A DNA stretch of 9,207 nucleotides from Candidatus Pelagibacterales bacterium (GTDB lineage Bacteria; Pseudomonadota; Alphaproteobacteria; TMED109). The stretch covers positions 1 through 9,207 of the forward strand of contig PCCU01000056.1 in NCBI GenBank assembly GCA_002732015.1, given 5' to 3'. Position numbers and translations under genes: made by a program. Below the pieces are notes generated by a model, which made no database searches, was not told where the DNA came from, and saw only the letters and a list, made by a program, of their open reading frames with translations. This document shows, one piece after another, positions 1 through 7,245 of the stretch. How positions within the stretch are numbered: position 1 is the first letter of the stretch; each line of letters opens with the position of its first letter.

Positions 1-61
1 AGATGAAATAAAAGTAGGTTCAAAAATTAATAAACCAGAAGGAGTTTTTCCTAGAATATAA
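1..61 (+). CDS. metG: Methionyl-tRNA synthetase, C-terminal end only (partial)
   Basis: The window opens inside a gene. Codons from position 2 read DEIKVGSKINKPEGVFPRI and stop at TAA 59-61. The ending 'NKPEG(V/L)FPRI' matches what I recall as the extreme C-terminus of alphaproteobacterial methionyl-tRNA synthetase, the enzyme that charges tRNA-Met in the cytoplasm. Only 19 residues are present, so the catalytic core and anticodon-binding domain cannot be inspected. The context agrees: tatD and an MBL-fold hydrolase follow metG in many alphaproteobacterial genomes, and tatD starts 18 bp after this stop. The assignment rests on the tail motif plus gene order. Confidence 0.75.
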   Translation, partial: DEIKVGSKINKPEGVFPRI

Positions 62-79
62 TAATAAGGGAATTTATTT

Positions 80-859
80 ATGCTTATTGATAGTCACTGT
101 CACTTAAATATGTCAGATTTTGCAAAAGATTTAGATGAAATTATTGCTAATGCTAAAAATAATCAAATTAATGGCTTGTTAACTATATGCACTCAGTTGG
201 ATGAGCTTAAAGAACTAAAACTAATATCTAAGAAAGATAAAAATATTTGGTATAGTGGGGGTATTCATCCAAATAATATAAAAGCTCATGTTAGCAACCA
301 ATTAGACATAATTAGTAATTATGTATCTGATAAAAAGTTTATAGCTATTGGAGAAACTGGCTTGGATTATTTTTATAAAAATCCGAAAAAAGAGATGCAA
401 AAGAATAGTTTTATTAAACACATAAATATTGCTAGAGAATTAGATTTACCATTAATAGTTCATACTAGGGATGCTGACAGAGATACTATAGATATCTTAA
501 AAAGTCAGTATAAAAAGGGTAAATTTAAGGGAGTCATCCATTGCTTTAGTGCAACAGAAAAATTAGCGATGGAAGCCCTAGATATTAATTTCTACATATC
601 TGTTTCAGGTATCGTAACATTTAAAAATGCAGAGTCTATTAGAGATACAATAAAAAAAGTTCCTCTCAATAAATTATTAGTAGAGACAGATGCTCCATAT
701 TTAGCTCCTGTACCAAATAGAGGAAAGCGAAATGAGCCAGCATTTGTAAAGCATACGGCGGAGTTTTTATCAGTTTTAAAAAATGTTTCTTATGAAAAAA
801 TAGCAATACAAACTACTGAGAACTTTTTTAATCTTTTTAGCAAAGCTGCCTCAGCATGA
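80..859 (+). CDS. tatD: TatD-family metal-dependent DNase
   Basis: This 259-residue protein has the full length of the TatD family, which are TIM-barrel, divalent-metal-dependent hydrolases of the amidohydrolase superfamily with 3'-5' exonuclease activity on DNA. They are usually cytoplasmic and linked to DNA repair or DNA degradation. The metal-site residues are in family order: H6 and H8 (DSHCHLN), E92 (AIGETGLDYFY), H128 (IVHTRDA), H154 (IHCFSAT) and D204 (VETDAPYLAP). The closing 'RNEPAFV' and 'TTENFFNLF' motifs are also typical. The ATG at 80 follows an AAGGGAA ribosome-binding sequence (66-72) and lies 18 bp after the metG stop. The gene overlaps the next one by ATGA (856-859), which suggests translational coupling. 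Nothing is missing from the active site. YcfH/YjjV-type paralogues cannot be distinguished by eye. Confidence 0.95.
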   Translation: MLIDSHCHLNMSDFAKDLDEIIANAKNNQINGLLTICTQLDELKELKLISKKDKNIWYSGGIHPNNIKAHVSNQLDIISNYVSDKKFIAIGETGLDYFYKNPKKEMQKNSFIKHINIARELDLPLIVHTRDADRDTIDILKSQYKKGKFKGVIHCFSATEKLAMEALDINFYISVSGIVTFKNAESIRDTIKKVPLNKLLVETDAPYLAPVPNRGKRNEPAFVKHTAEFLSVLKNVSYEKIAIQTTENFFNLFSKAASA

Positions 860-1617
860 AAGTAACCATACTAGGGTCCGGTTCTTCTGGAGGAGTACCA
901 TTAATAGGAAACTATTGGGGTAATTGTAACCCAGATAATATTAAAAATAATAGAACTCGAGTTTCTATTGCAGTAAATATTGATAATTATAACTTTTTAT
1001 TTGATACTTCGCCGGATTTAAGGGTTCAATCTATTAAAAATAATCTTAATAATATTGATGCTGTTTTCTGGACTCATTCTCATGCAGACCATGCAAATGG
1101 CATTGATGATTTAAGACAGTTTCTTTGGAAAAAAAAAGAAAAACTGCCTGTATATGGAAACAAAAAAACTATTAATGATCTAAAAGTTAGGTTTGATTAT
1201 ATATTTGAACAGAATAATTCCTATTTTCAGCCACCGTTAGACATTAATATTATAGATAGAAATGATTTAATAGTTAATGGTATAAAAGTTATAGCATTTA
1301 ATCAAAATCACGGAAAAGAAATAACATTAGGTTTTAAAATAAATAATTTTGTTTACTCTACTGATGTAAAGTCATTTCCAGAGGAATCAGAACAGTATTT
1401 ATATGATTTAGATTTATGGATAGTTGATTGTGTAAGATATGAACCACATTACAGTCATTCTCATTTTGAACAAACAATATCGTGGATTGAGAAATATAAG
1501 CCAAAAAAGGCAATATTAACACACTTAGGTGCATGGTTAGATTATAACGATCTATTATCTAAATGCCCACAAAACGTTGAGCCTGCTTATGATGGGCTTA
1601 CGATAAATCTAACATAA
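856..1617 (+). CDS. MBL-fold hydrolase, PhnP-like (phosphoribosyl cyclic phosphodiesterase family)
   Basis: This 253-residue protein has a metallo-beta-lactamase fold. The N-terminal strand and glycine-rich turn (TILGSGSSGGVP, 4-15) and WGNCNP (21-26) are typical of the PhnP-like group. The zinc-binding residues are visible in order: H74, H76, D78 and H79 (THSHADHANG), H152 (NQNHGKE), D170 (YSTDVKS), an HSH motif at 201-203, and H223 (ILTHLG). Characterised PhnP hydrolyses phosphoribosyl 1,2-cyclic phosphate, but this gene lies with metG and tatD rather than with phosphonate C-P lyase genes. The alphaproteobacterial copies in this position have, to my knowledge, no settled substrate. A phosphodiesterase activity is therefore a family-level inference. 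Its ATG overlaps the tatD stop by 4 bp, so the two are probably co-translated. The active site looks intact and the protein has no signal peptide. Confidence 0.88.
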   Translation: MKVTILGSGSSGGVPLIGNYWGNCNPDNIKNNRTRVSIAVNIDNYNFLFDTSPDLRVQSIKNNLNNIDAVFWTHSHADHANGIDDLRQFLWKKKEKLPVYGNKKTINDLKVRFDYIFEQNNSYFQPPLDINIIDRNDLIVNGIKVIAFNQNHGKEITLGFKINNFVYSTDVKSFPEESEQYLYDLDLWIVDCVRYEPHYSHSHFEQTISWIEKYKPKKAILTHLGAWLDYNDLLSKCPQNVEPAYDGLTINLT

Positions 1618-1625
1618 TATATGTT

Positions 1626-2234
1626 ATGCGAACTAATGATATTATATTAGAACAATTAGTTAGTATGCTAACTAATATAGACTTTAAGAAAATAAGTAAG
1701 GGCTCTCACAAAAAACAAAAAGAAGATTTGTTAAATTACTTGAATAAAGAATATCTTAATATAGATGATTACAAACATTTATTATCAAATATTAAATTAT
1801 CTAAAGAAGATATATTAGAATTATTATATCTAGTATTTATTGTAACCACTGAAAATGAAAAAATAAGTTTTAAGGATAGTTTTTCAAAAACAAAAAAGCT
1901 TATTAAAATAGCTGCTGAACTAGGATTTACCTGGCCAAATAGTACTAGTTGTTTTGATAAAGTAGAAGAGGAGTTTGCAGAGCTTAAAAATGCTATAAAT
2001 AGTAAAAATACTAAAAATATTAAAGAAGAAATGGGAGACCTTCTTTTTACGTTACAATGCTATGCTGAAATTAAAAACTTTAATCTAAATGATATATTGT
2101 CTACTTCAAATTATAAATTTGAAAAAAGATTCAGTAAATTAAAAGAAATTGCTGAAATTAAAAACATAAAATTAAATAAAGCATCATCTAAAACTAAAGA
2201 AAAATTATGGAAAATAGCTAAGAAAAAAGTTTAA
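1626..2234 (+). CDS. mazG: MazG-like nucleoside triphosphate pyrophosphohydrolase with a degenerate N-terminal half
   Basis: This 202-residue protein matches MazG in its second half. 'LGFTWPN' (about 98-104) and 'DKVEEEFAEL' (110-119) are followed by 'KEEMGDLLF' (133-141) and 'KFEKRF', the usual layout of the C-terminal alpha-helical NTP pyrophosphatase domain with its EExxE and EExxD magnesium ligands. Tandem-domain MazG proteins are usually about 260 residues long. Here the first domain is shortened and lacks both acidic motifs. 'ILELLYLVFIV' followed by 'ENEKISFKDSF' looks like the residue of the N-terminal 'EELGDLLFQVVFHA...FDFDDV' segment. MazG hydrolyses (d)NTPs to (d)NMP and pyrophosphate and is linked to nucleotide-pool cleaning. 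The ATG at 1626 is 8 bp after the preceding stop; an ATG at 1621 is in another frame and soon hits a stop. The stop abuts the convergent neighbour directly. Confidence 0.82.
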   Translation: MRTNDIILEQLVSMLTNIDFKKISKGSHKKQKEDLLNYLNKEYLNIDDYKHLLSNIKLSKEDILELLYLVFIVTTENEKISFKDSFSKTKKLIKIAAELGFTWPNSTSCFDKVEEEFAELKNAINSKNTKNIKEEMGDLLFTLQCYAEIKNFNLNDILSTSNYKFEKRFSKLKEIAEIKNIKLNKASSKTKEKLWKIAKKKV

Positions 2235-3104
2235 CTATCTTAGCAGTTTTATTAAAGAAGAGGTGTCCCACCTTCTGCCACCAATATTAAGTATATTGGA
2301 GTAAAATTGGTCTATAATAGCAGTAATAGGCAGTCTGGCCCCTACCTCATCTGCCTGCTCCAAGCATATCTTTAAATCTTTTCTCATCCACTCTACTGCA
2401 AAACCAAAATCAAACTGATCTTTTGACATACTTTGATATCTATTCTGCATTTGCCATGACGAAGCAGCTCCATCTTTAATAACATTAATTACTTTATCAA
2501 TGTCTAGGTTTACTTTTTGTCCAAAGTTAATAGCTTCTGATAGTCCTTGCAACAAGCCTGCAATACAGATTTGATTAACCATTTTAGCTAGTTGCCCTGT
2601 TCCACTTTTACCAATTAGAGTAGAATTTTTTGCATAGCTCATAAGCAGAGGTTGAATTTCATTATATATATTTTTATCTCCTCCAACCATTACAGTTAAT
2701 TTACCATTTTCAGCACCAGCTTGACCTCCAGAAACAGGAGCATCCATAAAATGGACATTTTTTTTATTTTTACAATAATTGTATAATTCTGTAGCAATTT
2801 TAGCAGATGCCGTAGTATGATCTACAATAATTGAATTTTCTGGAATAGTAGACATAATACCTTTATCACCTCTAACCACTTGATCAACATCGTTGTCATT
2901 GCCAACACACATAAAAACTACATCACAGTCCTCTGCTGCTTCTGCTGCACTATGTGAAATTATTCCATCAAACTTTGAAATCCAATCTTCAGATTTTTTA
3001 ATACTTCTATTATAAACTTTTAATTTTAAATGACTGTTTTTATTAGCTAAATGACCAGCCATAGGAAAGCCCATAACCCCCAAACCTATAAAAGAAACTT
3101 TCAT
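2235..3104 (-). CDS. mmsB: 3-hydroxyisobutyrate dehydrogenase / beta-hydroxyacid dehydrogenase family
   Basis: This 289-residue protein has the full length of the beta-hydroxyacid dehydrogenase family. A Rossmann fold opens with the dinucleotide-binding GLGVMG (7-12) and 'VYNRS' (30-34) after the second strand. The substrate-binding signature DAPVSGGQAGAENGKL (121-136) and the catalytic region GTGQLAKMVNQ, with K174 and N178, are intact, as is the later K242-D243 pair (WMRKDLK). Family members oxidise 3-hydroxyisobutyrate to methylmalonate semialdehyde in valine breakdown, or reduce tartronate semialdehyde (GarR/GlxR). The two cannot be separated confidently by eye, so the symbol is provisional. 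An AGAGGA ribosome-binding site (3112-3117) precedes the ATG. The gene diverges from an acyl-CoA carboxyltransferase gene, which would fit branched-chain or propionyl-CoA catabolism by inference. Its stop touches that of the mazG-like gene. Confidence 0.85.
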   Translation of the reverse strand: MKVSFIGLGVMGFPMAGHLANKNSHLKLKVYNRSIKKSEDWISKFDGIISHSAAEAAEDCDVVFMCVGNDNDVDQVVRGDKGIMSTIPENSIIVDHTTASAKIATELYNYCKNKKNVHFMDAPVSGGQAGAENGKLTVMVGGDKNIYNEIQPLLMSYAKNSTLIGKSGTGQLAKMVNQICIAGLLQGLSEAINFGQKVNLDIDKVINVIKDGAASSWQMQNRYQSMSKDQFDFGFAVEWMRKDLKICLEQADEVGARLPITAIIDQFYSNILNIGGRRWDTSSLIKLLR

Positions 3105-3311
3105 TTTTTTATCCTCTTAAAATCATATATTATAATAATTAAATTATTATAACAAGGTTTACAATTCTTATTATATTACTATTAGCAAGGTTATATAAAT
3201 TATTCTTCAGAAATTTGTTTTTTTTACTTTTTTACTAACATATAGCTTAAAGAATATCTAATTTTACTCAATTTATTTTTTAATGTAGAGTATTTTTTAA
3301 GGAATTATTTT
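3105..3311. promoter_or_regulatory. Divergent intergenic region between mmsB and the carboxyltransferase gene
   Basis: This 207-bp stretch, the longest non-coding gap in the window, must hold the promoters for both flanking divergent genes. It contains no tRNA, rRNA or credible small ORF. For mmsB, a TTGTTA (+ strand 3150-3155) and a TATAAT (+ strand 3129-3134) on the minus strand are 15 bp apart, which is short but possible for a housekeeping sigma promoter. For the rightward gene several AT-rich hexamers could serve and none stands out. An imperfect pair of CAAGGTT direct repeats sits at 3153-3159 and 3186-3192. Base composition is so AT-rich that individual promoter boxes are weakly supported. 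Confidence 0.5.
3130..3152. repeat. Perfect 23-bp palindrome, possible operator
   Basis: Two arms of 11 bases, TTATAATAATT and its exact reverse complement, flank one central A at 3141. The palindrome sits in the spacer of the candidate mmsB promoter, overlapping the ends of both its boxes, about 25-50 bp upstream of the mmsB ATG. The symmetry is seen directly. A role as a repressor or activator site is inference. The sequence is composed only of A and T, so a chance origin in this AT-rich gap cannot be excluded. Confidence 0.45.
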
Positions 3312-4859
3312 ATGTCTTGGAAAAAAGAAATTGATGAAATTAAATTTAGAAAATCTATTGCTCTTAAACTAGGAGGTAAAGATAAAGTAATAAAACAACA
3401 CAATGCTGGTAGACTTACTGTGAGAGAAAGAATCTCTTATTTATTAGACAAAGATAGTTTTAATGAAGTTGGTATTTTAGCAGGACAGTCAAGCTATGAT
3501 AGTATTGGCAACCTTAAAGATATTACTCCAGCTAACTCTATTATTGGCCATGGCTTAATCAATAATATGCCAGTTGCTGTATATGGTGATGACTTTACTA
3601 TTAGAGGTGGAGCAGCAGATGCAGCTATTTGGGAAAAAATGATTTCTGCTGAAAAATTAGCAAATGACTATGAGATTCCTATAATCCGCCTGATTGAAGG
3701 CACAGGGGGTGGAGGATCAGTAAAATCATTAGAGAAAGATGGTTATTCTTATGTACCAGCTAATCCTGGTTGGGATGTAGTTGTTGATAATCTAGGTAAG
3801 GTTCCAGTTATCTCTTTAGCATTAGGTCCAGTTGCTGGATTAGGAGCAGCTAGACTAGTTAGTAGTCATTTTTCTTTGATGGTTAAAGAATTGAGTCAAA
3901 TTTTTGTTGCAGGCCCTCCTCTCGTAGAAAAAGTAGGAGAAAAATTAACAAAAGAAGAATTAGGTGGCTACGATATACACAGTAAAAATGGGGTAATAGA
4001 TAATGTTACTTTAACTGAAAAAGAAGCTATGGATAAAACTAAACTATTTTTATCTTACATGCCTAAATCTATTTATCAAATTCCCTCTGTGATTAAAAGC
4101 AAAGACTCCGCAAGCAGAACAGATAAATCTTTAATAAATATTATTCCAAAAAATAAAAGAGAAAGCTATGATATAATGCCAATTATAAAGTCTATTCTTG
4201 ATAAAAATTCATTTTTTGAAATTGGAGAAAATTATGGGTTATCCGTTATTACTGGATTAGCTAGATTAGATGGATATCCTATCGTATTAGTTGCTAACAA
4301 CCCCCAAGTTTATGGAGGTGGCTGGACATCCAATGCTTCAAAAAAAATTGTTAAAATTTTAGATTTTGCACAAACCTTTCACTTTCCTATTTTGCATCTA
4401 GTAGACAATCCTGGATTTATAATTGGAAAAAATGCTGAAAAAGAAGCTACTATAAGATATGGTGCCAGAGCACTAACAGCTATTTATCAATTAAATATAC
4501 CAATATGTACTGTTTTACTTAGAAAGGCTTTTGGAGTGGCTGGTGCTGCAAATACTAATCATACAAAGTATAGATATAGATTAGCTTGGCCCTCTGGAGA
4601 TTGGGGGTCACTGCCATTCGAGGGTGGACTTGAGGCAGCCTATAAATCAGACTTAGAAAAATCAAATAATCCTGATCAACTTAAAAAAGATATTGAGTAT
4701 AAAATCAAAATAGCTTCCTCTCCATTTAGAACAGCAGAAAAATTTCTTATAGAAGATATCATAGACCCTAAAGATACCAGGACTAAAGTTTGTCAATGGG
4801 TCAAATTAGCTTTTCCTACTTTAAAAACAGGAGCAAGCTCATTTGGTTTCAGACCTTAA
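3312..4859 (+). CDS. Acyl-CoA carboxylase carboxyltransferase (beta) subunit, PccB/MmdA-like
   Basis: This 515-residue protein has the length and two-domain crotonase fold of the carboxyltransferase subunit of biotin-dependent acyl-CoA carboxylases, which transfer CO2 from carboxybiotin to an acyl-CoA. The N-terminus has the family helix 'HNAGRLTVRERISYLLD' (30-46). The first domain carries 'EGTGGGGSVK' (129-138) and 'GPVAGLGAA' (172-180). The second carries 'LVDNPGFIIG' (363-372) and 'LLRKAFGVAGAAN' (402-414), the region forming the oxyanion hole and acyl-CoA pocket. 'AWPSGDWGSLPFEGG' (425-439) belongs to an alphaproteobacterial subgroup distinct from classical PccB. The substrate (propionyl-, methylcrotonyl- or another acyl-CoA) cannot be assigned. 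No biotin carboxylase or biotin-carrier gene is in view, so the alpha partner must be elsewhere. An AAGGA site (3299-3303) supports the ATG. A hairpin terminator follows. Confidence 0.88.
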   Translation: MSWKKEIDEIKFRKSIALKLGGKDKVIKQHNAGRLTVRERISYLLDKDSFNEVGILAGQSSYDSIGNLKDITPANSIIGHGLINNMPVAVYGDDFTIRGGAADAAIWEKMISAEKLANDYEIPIIRLIEGTGGGGSVKSLEKDGYSYVPANPGWDVVVDNLGKVPVISLALGPVAGLGAARLVSSHFSLMVKELSQIFVAGPPLVEKVGEKLTKEELGGYDIHSKNGVIDNVTLTEKEAMDKTKLFLSYMPKSIYQIPSVIKSKDSASRTDKSLINIIPKNKRESYDIMPIIKSILDKNSFFEIGENYGLSVITGLARLDGYPIVLVANNPQVYGGGWTSNASKKIVKILDFAQTFHFPILHLVDNPGFIIGKNAEKEATIRYGARALTAIYQLNIPICTVLLRKAFGVAGAANTNHTKYRYRLAWPSGDWGSLPFEGGLEAAYKSDLEKSNNPDQLKKDIEYKIKIASSPFRTAEKFLIEDIIDPKDTRTKVCQWVKLAFPTLKTGASSFGFRP

Positions 4860-4876
4860 ATTTTAAATTATATAAA

Positions 4877-4901
4877 AAAAGGGCAGCTAAACTGCCCTTT
4901 T
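4877..4901. terminator. Bidirectional rho-independent terminator between carboxyltransferase gene and groEL
   Basis: A perfect 10-bp stem, AAAAGGGCAG paired with CTGCCCTTTT, encloses a 5-base loop (4887-4891) in the 70-bp gap between two convergent genes. On the minus strand the stem runs straight into seven consecutive T residues (the A-run at 4874-4880), a good terminator for groESL. On the plus strand the T-run is shorter (4898-4901), followed by AAAACTTTT, so termination there may be weaker. The G+C-rich core stands out sharply from its AT-rich surroundings. Confidence 0.9.
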
Positions 4902-4929
4902 AAAACTTTTAAGTGAACAGGGTTTTGGA

Positions 4930-6606
<1,677 letters not shown>

Positions 6607-6631
6607 TTTTTTTTCCTTTTATTTAAATTAT

Positions 6632-6919
6632 TTAACTAACAATACCCATTATGTCAGACTCCTTCACTATAACATAATCTATGTTGTCTATAGTAACTTC
6701 GGTGCCAGACCACTTACCAATTAAGACTTTATCACCTTTTTTAACATCTAATGGTGTTACAGTACCATCTTCGGCTTTTTGTCCAGTTCCAACAGCAACG
6801 ACTTTAGCTTGCATTGGTTTTTCTTTAGCCGTATCAGGGATAATAATTCCCCCTTTAGTGATATCTTCCTCACTTTCTCTTTTTACCATAACTCTATCAT
6901 GTAATGGACGAAAATTCAT
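6632..6919 (-). CDS. groES: Co-chaperonin GroES (10-kDa lid)
   Basis: This 95-residue protein has the typical length of GroES, the heptameric lid that closes the GroEL chamber. 'NFRPLHDRVMVKR' at the N-terminus and the mobile loop with GGIIIPDTA (23-31), whose three isoleucines dock on GroEL, are intact. 'GDKVLIGKWSGTEV' and a C-terminal strand complete the beta-barrel. I chose the ATG at 6919 because it has a GAGG ribosome-binding sequence 5 bp upstream and gives the canonical N-terminus. The frame stays open to a GTG at 6946, but that codon lies inside the CIRCE operator and would add nine non-conserved residues. It is the first gene of the groES-groEL operon and is preceded by heat-shock control elements. 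Confidence 0.98.
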   Translation of the reverse strand: MNFRPLHDRVMVKRESEEDITKGGIIIPDTAKEKPMQAKVVAVGTGQKAEDGTVTPLDVKKGDKVLIGKWSGTEVTIDNIDYVIVKESDIMGIVS

Positions 6920-6939
6920 ATTTACCTCATTGTTTAAGT

Positions 6940-6966
6940 TAAGCACTCTCTTATTAAGAGTGCCGA
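6940..6966. promoter_or_regulatory. CIRCE operator (HrcA binding site) upstream of groESL
   Basis: On the coding (minus) strand the sequence reads TCGGCACTC, nine bases (TTAATAAGA), then GAGTGCTTA. The CIRCE consensus is TTAGCACTC-N9-GAGTGCTAA, so the arms match at 7/9 and 8/9 positions with the exact 9-bp spacer, and the core GCACTC/GAGTGC pairs perfectly. It lies 20 bp upstream of the groES ATG, the standard position overlapping the transcription start or leader. HrcA, the known ligand of CIRCE, represses groESL until heat stress. The hrcA gene itself is not in this window. Confidence 0.93.
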
Positions 6967-6972
6967 TAGCTA

Positions 6973-7002
6973 ATATGTGGGTATAACATTTAAAAGTTCA
7001 AG
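6973..7002 (-). promoter_or_regulatory. Candidate RpoH (sigma-32) heat-shock promoter of groESL
   Basis: On the minus strand CTTGAA (its CTTG at 6999-7002) is followed after 17 bp, counted from CTTG, by CCCACATAT (6973-6981). This resembles the heat-shock sigma consensus (CTTGAA, then CCCCATNT after about 13-15 bp counted from CTTGAA; alphaproteobacteria often CTTG-N17/18-CYTATNT). Transcription would start near 6965, at the upstream edge of CIRCE. No equally good housekeeping promoter is visible, although TTGAAC could also serve sigma-70. The alignment with CIRCE strengthens the call. Confidence 0.65.
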
Positions 7003-7014
7003 TGTAAATATGAT

Positions 7015-7245
7015 TTATTTATTTTTTTTTAAACCTCTTAATGTAATATAGGAAATGGCATGCTTGTAAACTAGAGTAGAACTATTATTGTAGCTAATCA
7101 ATAATGAAAAGTTATCAAATTTCTCTAATTTACATGTTAAAATAAGTCCATTAATTAAATTTATATCTAAGGTTTTATTATTCATTATTAGCTCTTGAAG
7201 ATACTTATCTTGCAAGCTTTTATGTTCTGGTTGCTTATGTGGCAT
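7015..7245 (-). CDS. hfq: RNA chaperone Hfq (short, divergent)
   Basis: This 76-residue Sm-fold protein is recognised by SLQDKYLQEL (9-18), LINGLIL, FDNF and the Sm2 hallmark YKHAI. Hfq forms a hexameric ring that pairs small RNAs with mRNAs. Proximal-face residues Q and D of SLQD, the second F of FDNF, and Y-K-H are kept. The spacing before YKHAI is one residue longer than in E. coli, as in other alphaproteobacteria. Aligned to E. coli, the rim residues R16, R17 and R19 are I, M and N, and distal-face Y25 and K31 are N and I. The C-terminus ends in a short basic GLKKNK with no long tail. An AGGTGA site lies 8 bp before the ATG, which overlaps the upstream transaminase gene by 11 bp. hflX, often next to hfq, is absent; groESL follows. 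Confidence 0.93.
   Translation of the reverse strand: MPHKQPEHKSLQDKYLQELIMNNKTLDINLINGLILTCKLEKFDNFSLLISYNNSSTLVYKHAISYITLRGLKKNK

Noticed and set aside
3153..3192. CAAGGTT direct repeats 33 bp apart as regulator sites
   Set aside because: Seven bases with poorly matching flanks in a low-complexity region; too weak to call as a feature on its own.
4860..4929. Small RNA gene in the gap between the carboxyltransferase gene and groEL
   Set aside because: The only structure is a simple hairpin with T-runs between convergent genes, fully explained as a bidirectional terminator.
6920..6946. Nine-residue N-terminal extension of GroES from a GTG at 6946
   Set aside because: The start would lie inside the CIRCE operator, has no good ribosome-binding site, and GroES proteins normally begin at the MNFRPLHDR position, which has GAGG 5 bp upstream.
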